This document shows positions 17,492 to 27,247 of a stretch of 64,000 bases of DNA, in pieces. Position numbers and translations under genes: made by a program. Within the stretch, counting starts at the first letter, position 1; every line of letters starts with the position of its first letter. The notes beneath the pieces are model-generated. The model made no database searches. It worked only from the letters and a program-made list of their open reading frames with translations, and had not been told where the DNA came from. Source of the stretch: Ascidiimonas aurantiaca (GTDB taxonomy: Bacteria; Bacteroidota; Bacteroidia; Flavobacteriales; Flavobacteriaceae); NCBI RefSeq assembly GCF_037646345.1, contig NZ_JBBEWR010000002.1:310001-374000 (forward strand). The letters run 5' to 3'.

Positions 17492-18658
17492 TTATTTTCT
17501 CCATAAAGCGATGCTGCCTAATACGGGGCCGGGAACAAGCAGCAGGAAAACATATGTAATGGGTAAAAAACGGAGAGTAAAACTTATGAGCTCTATACTG
17601 AGTATGGTTAATGAAAACCCTATACAATTTACCAGTGTAAGCGATGTACCTTTTAATTCAGGAGTAGCATTTTTGGCTACTAATGTTGAGAATAAGGGTG
17701 AATCTGTAATAACCGCTATTCCCCACACGGTCAAATAACTAAAAAAGATCCAGGGGCCGGTATGAATGGCTAAAGGAGCAAGAAGGCAACAAATCCCCGA
17801 AAGAATCAGGGCTATGCGGGCTACTTTTTTCTCCCCGTGTTGCAGTGACAGGTATCCGCCTGAAACACATCCTATGGCACCTATGGCAATAACCCCAAAG
17901 GAAACAAGTGAAACAGACAAAGAAAAAGGCTGGTGCAGGGTCTCGTAATGTTCCAGAAGTAAAGGTACAAATGCCCAGAAAGCATACAATTCCCACATAT
18001 GTCCAAAATACCCCAGAGCCGGTTTAAGGAAATCTTTATTCCTGAAAATTTTCCGTAGTCCGTTAAAGTGTAGTCTTGTTCCTGGTTTTCTATAGGGCCC
18101 GTCTTTAACTCCCAGGCCAATACACAATCCGCCTATAATACTCAGTGCGGAGGTGGTACTTATAACCGTTTTCCATGAAAGATTTAGCGATATTCCTTTA
18201 AGCAAATGCGGTAACGCAGTTCCTAAAACCAGGGCACCAACAAGATATCCCAATGCTTTTCCGAGACCCTTTTCATAATAATCGGCAGCTATTTTCATAC
18301 CCACGGGATAGATGCCTGCCAGGAAAAAACCGGTTAAGAATCGCAGAATGACCATAGAGGTAAGTGTATGCCCTTCAAGGATCATTAGAATATTGGAAAT
18401 ACTTGCAGCAAAAGCACTCCACATAAAAACTTTAGAAGGGGAGAAACGATCGGCAATGGTAAACAGCGCGTAAAACAGTGTACCTGTAATGAAACCTAAT
18501 TGCACAGCTGCGGTAATATGTCCCAGGGCATGAATGTCAAAACCAAAAGCATCAATAAGGTCTGAAATAACCGCATTCCCTGCAAACCATAAAGATGTAC
18601 AGAAAAATTGTGCTGTCACAATATACACAATGAGTAAAGGAGGAGGTTTTACAGACAT
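17492..18658 (-). CDS. MFS transporter
   Basis: 388 residues with about 12 hydrophobic helices. The loop 2-3 motif is weak (ADRFSPSKVFMWSA), and FLTGFFLAGIYPVGMKIAADYYE in the fourth/fifth helix region is the clearest MFS-like segment. It resembles the cyanate/nitrate-type or YbjJ-like groups, but the substrate cannot be assigned. It ends right at the convergent csaA gene and starts 3 bp after nudK, so nudK-MFS are probably one operon. Confidence 0.85.
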   Translation of the reverse strand: MSVKPPPLLIVYIVTAQFFCTSLWFAGNAVISDLIDAFGFDIHALGHITAAVQLGFITGTLFYALFTIADRFSPSKVFMWSAFAASISNILMILEGHTLTSMVILRFLTGFFLAGIYPVGMKIAADYYEKGLGKALGYLVGALVLGTALPHLLKGISLNLSWKTVISTTSALSIIGGLCIGLGVKDGPYRKPGTRLHFNGLRKIFRNKDFLKPALGYFGHMWELYAFWAFVPLLLEHYETLHQPFSLSVSLVSFGVIAIGAIGCVSGGYLSLQHGEKKVARIALILSGICCLLAPLAIHTGPWIFFSYLTVWGIAVITDSPLFSTLVAKNATPELKGTSLTLVNCIGFSLTILSIELISFTLRFLPITYVFLLLVPGPVLGSIALWRK

Positions 18659-18661
18659 TTT

Positions 18662-19240
18662 TTACAGCAGGTTATTGATCTTCGCGTATTGAAGTAGCAT
18701 TATGGTTTTTGCATCTTTAATATCTCCGGTTGCGATCATATCACAGGCTGTTTCAAAAGGGATTTCTATGGTCTCTATATATTCGGTTTCGTTCGGGTTA
18801 CCGCCTCCGGCATCTTTTTTCATAGCAGCGTCATACTCGGCTATAAAAAAATGAAGGATCTCTGTAACGGCACCCGGAGACATATAGGCTTCAAATACTT
18901 TGGTAATAGTTTCAATGTGATATCCGGTTTCTTCCAATATCTCTTTTTTAATACTTTTTTCAGGACTATCTCCATCCAACAACCCTGCACATACTTCGAT
19001 CATCATACCATTAGAGTTACCATTTACATAGGTAGGCATTCTAAACTGGCGAGTCAGGATAATGCTGTTTTGCGTTTTATTGTAAAGAAGTACCGCTGCA
19101 CCATTACCCCGGTCGTACACCTCCCGGCTTTGCGACTGCCAGGAGCCGTTTTCTAACTGATATTCAAAATTCACTTTCTTAAGGGTGTACCAGTTATTTG
19201 AAAGTACCTGTTCTGTTTGATTTCTAACTTTTTTATTCAT
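18662..19240 (-). CDS. nudK: NudK-type Nudix hydrolase
   Basis: 192 residues. The Nudix box AGLLDGDSPEKSIKKEILEE (followed by TGY) has the catalytic Glu cluster; the first Gly and Glu of the consensus are Ala and Asp, as in E. coli NudK, which shares the CAGLLD start. AYMSPGAVTEILHFFIAEYD and GDIKDAKTIMLLQYA also match NudK closely. NudK hydrolyses GDP-mannose to GMP and mannose 1-phosphate. It is upstream of the MFS gene on the same strand. Confidence 0.9.
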   Translation of the reverse strand: MNKKVRNQTEQVLSNNWYTLKKVNFEYQLENGSWQSQSREVYDRGNGAAVLLYNKTQNSIILTRQFRMPTYVNGNSNGMMIEVCAGLLDGDSPEKSIKKEILEETGYHIETITKVFEAYMSPGAVTEILHFFIAEYDAAMKKDAGGGNPNETEYIETIEIPFETACDMIATGDIKDAKTIMLLQYAKINNLL

Positions 19241-19286
19241 GTTGAGACATTTAGGAGCAGTGGGTTCTCAATAGTGAAGCCGGTAG

Positions 19287-20018
19287 TTATAGCTCTTTAA
19301 GTTTTTGATCGATCATCTTAATCAATGTGTCTGAAACCTGATTGAAACCGTTTAATAACGGAATATAATTGGAAGTATATAGGTTTTTTTGATAGTAAAT
19401 TCGATTTTTATAATCATTACTTTCCATTAGGTACTTCATAAATGCTTCATTTGTTATCTTTTCTTCTGTTTCGAGGTGAAACCAGGGATAACTCTCTTTC
19501 CAGTGTTTTAAGTTGGCAGCCACATCTTCCTTTAAATATCCTCCAATCAAATCATTATAGCCAATAAAATAACGGTAAAACTGTACAATACCACTAGCCA
19601 GGGAATCTACACCAAAACGAGAATCATCTACATGATTCTCAAGCATATGGAAACCTTTGGTCTCTATGGTAAAAGGAGTAAAGTTTGTGATAATGTTGGC
19701 ACAGTTTGGGCAACTGTCGTATTGTTGTTTCTTGAATTCTCCTTTTAAAACACGATCCAGAAGGTCTTCTCGTTCCCTGAATTTTTCCTGATAATAAAAA
19801 GATTCAACACTATCACTTACCAGATCCAACCGTACGGTACTTAAAATACTTTTGTAAGTGTCACGTTGTTTTTTACGCTCATTGTGGTTATTGATATTTA
19901 CTGCAATAAGAATGCCTATCACTACTAATACAATTTCGCCTAAAGCATATAAAAGGTATTTATAAAACTTACGTAATTGTAAAAGGTTTAATTTTTGTTT
20001 TCTAAATATTCCCGGCAT
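19287..20018 (-). CDS. DUF6090 membrane-anchored protein
   Basis: 243 residues. KFYKYLLYALGEIVLVVIGI (about 17-36) and the following LIAVNINNHNE are the single N-terminal membrane helix and conserved motif of DUF6090, a family abundant in Flavobacteriia. The rest is an extracytoplasmic or cytoplasmic helical domain with a CPNC pair near 102-105. No function is known. It starts 8 bp after the S9 peptidase stop and may be cotranscribed with it. Confidence 0.85.
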   Translation of the reverse strand: MPGIFRKQKLNLLQLRKFYKYLLYALGEIVLVVIGILIAVNINNHNERKKQRDTYKSILSTVRLDLVSDSVESFYYQEKFREREDLLDRVLKGEFKKQQYDSCPNCANIITNFTPFTIETKGFHMLENHVDDSRFGVDSLASGIVQFYRYFIGYNDLIGGYLKEDVAANLKHWKESYPWFHLETEEKITNEAFMKYLMESNDYKNRIYYQKNLYTSNYIPLLNGFNQVSDTLIKMIDQKLKEL

Positions 20019-20025
20019 GTAGTGA

Positions 20026-22728
20026 TCATTCTTTAACTACTCTGAAACCGGTACGTTTCAGGTTGGTTCTTTTTTGTTTTTTGGTATCTGCGTAATCATA
20101 TGCACTGAATCCATATGTGTTTCCGTCTGCATCCAGTTCTGCCAGATTACCCCCGAGGTCGTATAATTCAGCTTCTTCCACTTTCACGGCTTTGAAATGG
20201 CCTACGGGCAGGAGAAGGGTTTCTTTTACTTCTTTTAATTTCTGGCTAAACTCTGCAATATCATCTTTAGTTATATCATAACCGGCCCAGTACTTGAGCG
20301 TGTTCTCGGAAGGCGCTGCTTTCAGGGCTTTTTTATGAAGTTTATCGGCTTCTCCGGCAGAAGGCAGGCGATAGGTTTTTCCGGTAAGCTGAGAGAGCCA
20401 GGATACATATCCTATGGCTTCCTCGTACGATACTTCTACGGGGTAGTTTCCGTGTCCGGGAAGATATGAATGGGCGTTTTTGTATTGTTTGTACTGCTCA
20501 TGGGTCACTTCAAATCTACCCAGGGCTATGGAATCTTTTTTCAGAAGAACGGTTTCCGGGATCAGTTTTTCATTGTATTCAGTACCGTAAAAACCATTTT
20601 TTGAAGCATTTTCTTGTCTCTTTAAAAGTTCTGCCAGAGGACTACTCTCTTTGAAAGCCTCATTCTTTTGGGTTGGTTTTTCGAACAGATAGGTATTGAT
20701 CCATTCAATCTCTTCTTTCATTTTACGAAGCTGATGTGTAATTTTCAAGAGTCCGTGTGGTTGTCCCGGAAACCATAAAAACCGCACAGGTGCTTCTCCC
20801 ACCTGTTGCAGGGCACGATAGTATTCCCACCCCTGATCTCTGGGTACGGCACGGTCCTCACTACCGTGGAAAATAATGGTAGGTGTTTTTACTTTCTCCA
20901 TTTCAAATAAAGGAGATTTTATAATGTAATTTTCGTTGTAAAAGGTGCCATTCATGTCATCCCAGGGAGCCCCGCCAAAATAACTTTGATCAAAACTAAC
21001 ACCAAAACGGCATGTGCCAAAATCAGATGTCCAGTTAACGTCACCTGCACCGGCAGCAGCCACCTTAAACATTTCTGGATACCGTACGGTAAGCATGGTG
21101 GTTAATATGGCCCCGTTTGACCAGCCCATGGCCCCCATTTTTTCTTTGTCTATCATACCCTTTTCATCTAACATGGCAATGGCTTTGGTAATATCTTCCA
21201 ACTCTGGCTCATAGTAATTCCCTTTAATACTTTCTACATAGGCCAGCCCGTGATTAGCAGAACCGTGGTAGTTAGGTTTCAGAACAAAAGCTCCTTTTTG
21301 TGAAAGCAGGTTAGGGTAGGTACTCCAACGTTCGCTCCAGGTATCTGTATCCTGAGAAGCCGGCCCGCCGTGAATGGAAAGAACCAGAGGATACCGCTGC
21401 CCGGGCTTGTAGTTTTCGGGATAATATAAAATACCGGTGACCTCTTCATCTTTATATCCTTTCCAGGTAATTACTTCACTTTTAGTAATGGGCTTCTTAG
21501 ACAGGTTTTTATTAAGCTGTATGATCTCTTTTTCATCACTTATTTTGTTGCTTTTTATGCGGGCGGTAAAATACTCAGGCATCTTAGAAGCTGTGGAGTA
21601 TTGATATGCAATTCGGTCATTGTTTTCGGAAACATCCAGAATAAATGTATGTTCGGTTTTAGCTCCCAGATCAAAAGGGAGTTTGTTCCAGCTTTGGTTC
21701 TTTCCTTTTTTGTAATAGGCGAGCAGATATCTGGCTTTATTAGCGAGATTGGCAATAACGTCGTTACCTATTACCTGAAAACCGGCACCTACGCCTAATT
21801 CCCATTGCAGATCTAACTTTTGATACTGCATTTTTGACAGATCAAAATAATAAAGTTCCTCAATTCCGGCTCCGTTCCATTGAGGGTCGGAGGCATAACT
21901 GGATGTAAAATAAAATCCTCCATTATCTGCTGTAAATTGAAAGTTCCCTGAAGGAAACAGGAGTTCTTTTAATATTTGTGTGGTTTGCCCGGTCTTAAGG
22001 TTTTTGAGAAAATATAAAGGATCGGGCTGGGCATCTGCGGGGTAATGTCTGCTCTGTACCATACTGTACACCAGCCATTCACCATTTTTGGAAACGGAAT
22101 AAGACCCTACTGGCTTTTCGTTTTCGGTTACTCTTTGAATACTCTTGGTTTTAAGGTGATAGGAAAATACTCTTGATGTTTTCCAGTGCAACGAATCTTC
22201 TACTACAACTACATTGTCTTTTTTATCTTCGAGTGTTTTCTCGTATAGTGTTTTTCCTTCATTAGAAACAAAAAGAAGTGTCTGTGCATCGAGCCATTTT
22301 ATATTGGATATCCCGTTTTCAAATTCATTTACTTCTTCTGGTTCTCCTCCGTAAATACTCAGTTTCCAGAGCTTTTTTCCTTTATCTCTTGAAGAGAGAA
22401 AATATATATACTCTCCGTCTTTAGAGAAGAGAGGAGAACGATCGTTTTCATCGCGATGGGTTAATTGGGTGGTTAAAGGCTTGTTATCTTTCATTATATC
22501 CAGTCGGGTAAGATAGATATCAGACAAGAACTTGTCTTTTTCTTTATGACCTCTTCTTTTTGTCCATACCAGCATACTGCCATCGGGAGAAAAAGAAACA
22601 CTTCTCATATATTCGGTATTAATAATATCTTCAGGAGTCCAGCGTGAAGGGTCTTTTTTATCCTGAGTGTAACTGTATTGGCATAGGAGTGAGATGCTGA
22701 AGAGCAGTGAGAACCAAAATTTTTTCAT
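20026..22728 (-). CDS. Exported S9 prolyl oligopeptidase with C-terminal FGE-like domain
   Basis: 900 residues with signal peptide about 1-21. An N-terminal beta-propeller with TolB/DPP-like repeats (SVSFSPDG near 43-50, SPLFSKDGEYIYF near 98-110) precedes an alpha/beta-hydrolase domain. Its triad is Ser537 in GWSNG, Asp625 in GSEDRAVP and His658 in GQPHG. A third domain from about 700 to the end has FEVTHEQYKQYKNA, YEEAIGYVSWLSQLTGKTYRLPSAGE and LYDLGGNLAELDADG, the fold pattern of formylglycine-generating enzyme/SUMF1 proteins, and ends TGFRVVKE. The FGE catalytic Cys pair is not visible, so that domain is probably a binding module. Confidence 0.93.
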   Translation of the reverse strand: MKKFWFSLLFSISLLCQYSYTQDKKDPSRWTPEDIINTEYMRSVSFSPDGSMLVWTKRRGHKEKDKFLSDIYLTRLDIMKDNKPLTTQLTHRDENDRSPLFSKDGEYIYFLSSRDKGKKLWKLSIYGGEPEEVNEFENGISNIKWLDAQTLLFVSNEGKTLYEKTLEDKKDNVVVVEDSLHWKTSRVFSYHLKTKSIQRVTENEKPVGSYSVSKNGEWLVYSMVQSRHYPADAQPDPLYFLKNLKTGQTTQILKELLFPSGNFQFTADNGGFYFTSSYASDPQWNGAGIEELYYFDLSKMQYQKLDLQWELGVGAGFQVIGNDVIANLANKARYLLAYYKKGKNQSWNKLPFDLGAKTEHTFILDVSENNDRIAYQYSTASKMPEYFTARIKSNKISDEKEIIQLNKNLSKKPITKSEVITWKGYKDEEVTGILYYPENYKPGQRYPLVLSIHGGPASQDTDTWSERWSTYPNLLSQKGAFVLKPNYHGSANHGLAYVESIKGNYYEPELEDITKAIAMLDEKGMIDKEKMGAMGWSNGAILTTMLTVRYPEMFKVAAAGAGDVNWTSDFGTCRFGVSFDQSYFGGAPWDDMNGTFYNENYIIKSPLFEMEKVKTPTIIFHGSEDRAVPRDQGWEYYRALQQVGEAPVRFLWFPGQPHGLLKITHQLRKMKEEIEWINTYLFEKPTQKNEAFKESSPLAELLKRQENASKNGFYGTEYNEKLIPETVLLKKDSIALGRFEVTHEQYKQYKNAHSYLPGHGNYPVEVSYEEAIGYVSWLSQLTGKTYRLPSAGEADKLHKKALKAAPSENTLKYWAGYDITKDDIAEFSQKLKEVKETLLLPVGHFKAVKVEEAELYDLGGNLAELDADGNTYGFSAYDYADTKKQKRTNLKRTGFRVVKE

Positions 22729-22893
22729 ATGTTTTTTCAGGTTTGTTACAATATATTTTTTGAATTGTTTAATGGGCTTTTTTCATTAAAGCACTAGTTA
22801 TTTGGAAGAAATTTACGGTTTATGCTCTAAAGATAGTGTAAAAGCCTGTTTTAATGAAAATGAGGTGTTTGTTTTTTTATTCATGTAGAGCTA

Positions 22894-23409
22894 CTACATA
22901 TTTACAAATTCCCATCCGGCAAGATTATCACCAGACAGGTCTATTTCTTTTTCATTTAACAGAATGCCGTGTTCCAGATACGCTTTGAGGTTTGTAAGCC
23001 AGAAGGTCCAGCCATTACTACATCCGTAATGAATTTTGAGTTTACTATCTTCATCTGTCGGAATATGATATTGCTCCAGGCAAAGTAGTGTATGCACTCC
23101 TTTATTGGTAAGGGTGATGCGTACTTCGCATGTTTCTGCAAAAGAAAAAACAAGTAGCTCTGGAGCAGCAACCTTTAAAATCATGCCGCTTTCACGACCC
23201 TCCCAATTATGCCATTCCCAGATGTAAGTATCTCCTGCTTCTATAAATTCATCAGAACGACGGTTTTTTCCCCTGGAGTTGCGATACTCGGCTGTTTTAA
23301 GGAACCATTCACAGATCCCTTCGGGGGTACTCCAACATCTGTACACTTCTTGTATGGAAGCTTTGAGGTATATTTTTTTGGTAAACCTGTTAAAAGATAA
23401 CTTATTCAT
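22894..23409 (-). CDS. AHSA1-type SRPBCC domain protein
   Basis: 171 residues forming one START-like domain. The IYLKASIQEVYRCWSTPEGICEWF opening and the C-terminal SNGWTFWLTNLKAYLEHGI helix are typical of the Activator of Hsp90 ATPase 1-like group, which binds hydrophobic ligands; no enzyme role is known. The ATG overlaps the stop of the upstream serine hydrolase gene by one base (TAATG), so they are translationally coupled. Confidence 0.85.
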   Translation of the reverse strand: MNKLSFNRFTKKIYLKASIQEVYRCWSTPEGICEWFLKTAEYRNSRGKNRRSDEFIEAGDTYIWEWHNWEGRESGMILKVAAPELLVFSFAETCEVRITLTNKGVHTLLCLEQYHIPTDEDSKLKIHYGCSNGWTFWLTNLKAYLEHGILLNEKEIDLSGDNLAGWEFVNM

Positions 23410-24554
23410 TACTTTACTCTTTTAAGCTCCATGGCGTATAATTGTCTTCCCAATTCTGCAAGAAAGGGAATGCCTGTATCGTCATATTCATAAGCATTGT
23501 CATTGAAAACCTGATCTTTATTTACCAATATGGTAGCACTTAACATAAATTCTATGTTATTTCGGGAGTCTTTTATATAAGCGCAGTCGGTTAAAGTGCC
23601 ATAGGCATACCCAACTTTATTATAGATTTTAATGTAATCAGGAATGTTTTCTTTATCGTCCCCAAAAATGAAAAACTTCCCATAGCTGTCATAATAGGTG
23701 CTAGGATCGTATCCTGCAGCGGCTGGCAGGGTATGCATAGCATTTAACAGAAAATCACGATCACTTTGGTTTAGGGAGAACTGCTCATTTTGGTTGAATG
23801 CCTCGGGAAAAATAACTCTTTTTAGTGTATTGTGTAAGGTGCGTAATGGGAGGTGGTTTTTCAATGAAAAGTCAAATGGTTCTGTGACAAGAGAATCACC
23901 CTGATAAAAAGCTTTTCCTTTTCTTGTATTACGCAATGAAAGGGAAACAGGCTCTCGGTTAGCGATACTATTTATTTGTGTTATAGTGGTGTCGTTTTCA
24001 TAAAGAATTATGGGTTTTGTATGAACGTCATTAGCATTGGGAGCAGAAAGCCTGTGCGATATTCGAACGGGCTGTAATCCTTTTTCATGCAGGTTGGTAT
24101 TTATATAATCAGTGCCCAAAAATTCAAAGAGGCGATTATATGCTTCGTTATCGCTAACGGCAAAGATCTTGAGAACTTCGTCTTTAAAAGTGGTTTCTAA
24201 CGAATCGCCTTCTATGAAAAAACGGGTGTCGGAGGTGAATTTTTTTTCACGATTCAGCTTTTCCAGCGCTAATACGGCAATAGGAAATTTTACTGAACTG
24301 GCAGGGTAAAAATAGTTGTCGCTGTTCACCTGAAATTCATAATCGGTAAATAAGGGGGTACCCTGAGAATCTCTATCTATTTGTGTAAAAAGTATTTGAA
24401 TTTCATGTTGAGAAAGACTATTAATTACTTTTTTAATTTCAGGAGCTTCACTTCTCAAAACTTCCTGTAAGGGATTCTGTGTTTTTTCCGTATTACAGGA
24501 GATTAGAATAACGAGCACAAAAGCGCAGTAAAACAGCTTATTTTTTGCGAACAT
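23409..24554 (-). CDS. Lipoprotein serine hydrolase, class A beta-lactamase fold
   Basis: 381 residues from ATG 24554, chosen because it places a lipobox (ILISC, lipidated Cys20) after a short hydrophobic helix; the ORF is open for 14 more codons upstream. SxxK at S86-K89 (ASSVKFP), SDN at 134-136 and KVGYAYGT near 325 correspond to the three active-site motifs of the family. Whether it hydrolyses beta-lactams, peptidoglycan or other peptides cannot be decided. The start overlaps the 3' end of the M23 gene and the stop overlaps the AHSA1 start. Confidence 0.85.
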   Translation of the reverse strand: MFAKNKLFYCAFVLVILISCNTEKTQNPLQEVLRSEAPEIKKVINSLSQHEIQILFTQIDRDSQGTPLFTDYEFQVNSDNYFYPASSVKFPIAVLALEKLNREKKFTSDTRFFIEGDSLETTFKDEVLKIFAVSDNEAYNRLFEFLGTDYINTNLHEKGLQPVRISHRLSAPNANDVHTKPIILYENDTTITQINSIANREPVSLSLRNTRKGKAFYQGDSLVTEPFDFSLKNHLPLRTLHNTLKRVIFPEAFNQNEQFSLNQSDRDFLLNAMHTLPAAAGYDPSTYYDSYGKFFIFGDDKENIPDYIKIYNKVGYAYGTLTDCAYIKDSRNNIEFMLSATILVNKDQVFNDNAYEYDDTGIPFLAELGRQLYAMELKRVK

Positions 24555-25338
24555 ACTTTTTACCTTTTTTAATGATCTTTTTTTCATAACCTTCAAAATA
24601 AATGGGAACGGAAACGTCTCTTGCTTCTCTTACTACAAAATGAAGATGCGGGCCTCTGGTAAAACCGGTAAGCCCGGAAATGCCTATAGGTTGCCCTTTT
24701 TCAACATAGTCTCCCGGTTTTACCAACACTCCTTTATAATCCAGATGTACATAGGCTGCCAGGGTGCCATCGTCATGAAGTATTGTAATGAGATTGGCTT
24801 TACTTATAAATTCTTTTCCTCCGTGTTCTTTAAAATGGTCTTTTGTGCGAACCACTACTCCTTCGCGTGCAGCACAAATAGTATCTCCTATTCGCAAATC
24901 AAAATCAATGGCATATCTGGATTTAACGGTATTATGGGTAAAATTTCCATTAAATCCCTGTACTATTTTATATTTTTTTCCTTTGGGATAGGGGAGTGCA
25001 TACCTGTAGTCTGTATTATGTTTTGCGTTTTCCGGATCTCCTAAAATGGCTTTTAGCGAAAAAAAATGATCCCATCGCATTGAATCTTTATTGGGAATAA
25101 GATGTAAAGGAATGGAGGCTACTCTGGATGAATCTCTTGCCTGTAAAACAAAATTAGGTTTTACAATAACAATACGATCTGCCAGTTCCTCAACAGGTTG
25201 TACTGTGATTTCTGTGGGGCCGTAAAGGTGATTGGCAAGGTTTAAAGTTATAGAATCTTTACCAACAGTTTTGAAGACAGACAGTTCCTGACCGGTAACC
25301 AGAACAGGGAACAAAATGCACAATAAAAATCTTTTCAT
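24538..25338 (-). CDS. Exported M23 peptidase
   Basis: 266 residues with signal peptide about 1-16. The C-terminal lysostaphin-type domain has the zinc pattern THNTVKSRYAIDFDLRIGD (His and Asp), then HLHFVV, with GLTGFTRGPHLHF and an H in AAYVHLDYKG. All metal ligands are present, so it is probably an active peptidoglycan endopeptidase. It heads a coupled minus-strand set (M23, serine hydrolase, AHSA1). Confidence 0.92.
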   Translation of the reverse strand: MKRFLLCILFPVLVTGQELSVFKTVGKDSITLNLANHLYGPTEITVQPVEELADRIVIVKPNFVLQARDSSRVASIPLHLIPNKDSMRWDHFFSLKAILGDPENAKHNTDYRYALPYPKGKKYKIVQGFNGNFTHNTVKSRYAIDFDLRIGDTICAAREGVVVRTKDHFKEHGGKEFISKANLITILHDDGTLAAYVHLDYKGVLVKPGDYVEKGQPIGISGLTGFTRGPHLHFVVREARDVSVPIYFEGYEKKIIKKGKKYVRKK

Positions 25339-25394
25339 CCCGATGTTTTTACTATAAGAGATGACTAAAGATACAAAATGTTACGGTTAAGGGT

Positions 25395-25925
25395 TTAACG
25401 ACCGGCTTTGTTGTATTCCTGCCAGGTGGTGCCCTTAAAAATATCATCGCCTATGTATTTGGCGATTTTAAGGAAATTATTGGCATCCTGATATCCGGGG
25501 ACTACGGTTATGATCTGAACTTTTTCATCCAGAAAAACGGTTGAGGGGTAGCTAAGGCGTCCGTTAAGAAGTGTTGCCGCCAGTTCATGATATCCTCTTC
25601 GGCCATTTGGAACAAACTTATAGGTTTTGTCTTTAAAAACAATATCTTGTTTACCTTCAGCATCCATTTTCACCATATAGAAATTTTGGGTCATATAGGA
25701 AGCTACTTCCATGTTACCAAAGGTGGTTTTATCCATCTTTTTACACCATCCGCACCAGTCGGTATAAACATCTACAAAGATCTTTTTGGGGTTCTCATCC
25801 TGCGAGGCCCGGGCAACCGCTTCTTCCCAGGTCATCCAGTTTATTTTTTCTACAGGGGTATTAAATGAAGAAGTAATACCTACCACGCAGATTAGCAGGG
25901 CTGTATATAAAATATTAACTCTCAT
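25395..25925 (-). CDS. Exported thioredoxin-like protein
   Basis: 176 residues with an N-terminal signal peptide or anchor (about 1-20). The CxxC is C58-GW-C61 in YTDWCGWCKKMD, the DsbD-gamma/DUF255-like type of thioredoxin fold, and YPSTVFLD is the cis-Pro loop. It probably reduces or oxidises disulfides in the periplasm. It stands alone between the M23 gene and lysA. Confidence 0.88.
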   Translation of the reverse strand: MRVNILYTALLICVVGITSSFNTPVEKINWMTWEEAVARASQDENPKKIFVDVYTDWCGWCKKMDKTTFGNMEVASYMTQNFYMVKMDAEGKQDIVFKDKTYKFVPNGRRGYHELAATLLNGRLSYPSTVFLDEKVQIITVVPGYQDANNFLKIAKYIGDDIFKGTTWQEYNKAGR

Positions 25926-25985
25926 ATGTAAAGCATAAACAGGTTACTATAATGTAAATATAACAAAATCAGATAAAAACCGGCT

Positions 25986-27221
25986 TCACGACTCTGCCGG
26001 TTCATCTACTGAAAAGAGATTGGGGACATCTACCTGATTTTTAATCAGATCATCAAATGTTTCTCTTTTACGAATGAGATGTGCTTTGCCCCTGTGCCAT
26101 AATACTTCTGCAGGCCGGTATCTTGAATTGTAATTACTTGCCATGGAAAAACAGTATGCTCCGGCATTTAGAAAACACAGAATATCACCTTCGGTAATCT
26201 CTGCAATCCTTCGGTTATTGGCAAAAGTATCGGTTTCACAAATGTATCCTACTACGGTGTAAAAACGGTCCCGCCCGTTAGGGTTTGAGATGTTGATGAT
26301 TTCATGGTTAGCCCCGTAAAACATAGGTCTTATAAGGTGATTGAATCCAGAATCTACTCCTGCAAATACAGAAGAAGTAGTTTGTTTTACTACATTTACA
26401 CTGGTTAGAAAATAACCGGCTTCACTTACCAGGAATTTTCCCGGTTCGAAAGACAGGGTAAGAGGTTTGCCATATTCATTGCAAAAATCATTAAAGCGCT
26501 TTGACAGCTTTTTTCCCAACTCTTCAATATTGGTTTCAATATCTCCTTTTTTGTATGGTACTTTAAAGCCACTACCAAAATCAATGAATTCCAGATCTTT
26601 GAAGTTCCGGGCGCTCTCAAACAATATTTCAGAAGCGTGCAGAAAAACTTCTATATCCAGAATATCACTTCCTGTGTGCATATGAATACCGTTTACCCGC
26701 ATGCCCGTATTCTCGGTTATACGCAATATATGTGGCATTTGATGAATACTAATACCAAATTTTGAATCTATATGTCCTACAGAGATGTTAGAATTTCCAC
26801 CAGCCATAACATGCGGATTAATACGAATGCAAACAGGTATATGGGGATGGCGGGAACCAAACTGTTCCAGAATAGAAAGATTGTCAATATTGATCTGGAC
26901 CCCCAAAGCTGCTACTTCCTCTATTTCTTCAAGAGAAACACCGTTGGGAGTAAAAATGATCATCTCGGGAGCAACCCCGGCCTGTAACCCCAATCTAACT
27001 TCCTGAATAGAAACCGTATCGAGTCCGGCTCCTAATGAATTCATTAATTTAAGGATGGCAATGTTAGACAATGCTTTTACTGCATAGTTTAACCGTAGAT
27101 TTGGTACCTTACTAAAGGCAGATGTAAGCCTTTGGTATTGCGAAATAATTTTTTCAGAATCGTACACATACAGTGGACTCCCGAATTCTTCTGCGATGTT
27201 TAAGAGATCTTTGTGATGCAT
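25986..27221 (-). CDS. lysA: Diaminopimelate decarboxylase
   Basis: 411 residues from ATG 27221. A longer frame up to 27302 runs through a promoter-like element and lacks similarity, so I reject it. PLP lysine K49 lies in NYAVKALSN; HMHTGSDI, EFIDFGSGFKVPY, EPGKFLV, CETDTFANNR and GAYCFSMASNYNSR are the PLP and substrate motifs of LysA. It converts meso-diaminopimelate to lysine. dapD of the same pathway is also in the window (52462) but not linked. Confidence 0.96.
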   Translation of the reverse strand: MHHKDLLNIAEEFGSPLYVYDSEKIISQYQRLTSAFSKVPNLRLNYAVKALSNIAILKLMNSLGAGLDTVSIQEVRLGLQAGVAPEMIIFTPNGVSLEEIEEVAALGVQINIDNLSILEQFGSRHPHIPVCIRINPHVMAGGNSNISVGHIDSKFGISIHQMPHILRITENTGMRVNGIHMHTGSDILDIEVFLHASEILFESARNFKDLEFIDFGSGFKVPYKKGDIETNIEELGKKLSKRFNDFCNEYGKPLTLSFEPGKFLVSEAGYFLTSVNVVKQTTSSVFAGVDSGFNHLIRPMFYGANHEIINISNPNGRDRFYTVVGYICETDTFANNRRIAEITEGDILCFLNAGAYCFSMASNYNSRYRPAEVLWHRGKAHLIRKRETFDDLIKNQVDVPNLFSVDEPAES

Positions 27222-27239
27222 TTTAAGAGCTAATTTATA

Positions 27240-27247
27240 CAAAGCTA
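27240..27247 (-). promoter_or_regulatory. -7 element (TAGCTTTG) of lysA
   Basis: On the minus strand TAGCTTTG matches TANNTTTG exactly and lies 18 bp before the lysA ATG. No TTG is found at the expected -33 distance. Confidence 0.4.

Noticed and set aside
23409..24554. Acquired beta-lactam resistance gene
   Set aside because: It is a lipoprotein in a tight peptidoglycan-type gene set with normal local composition; resistance is not supported.
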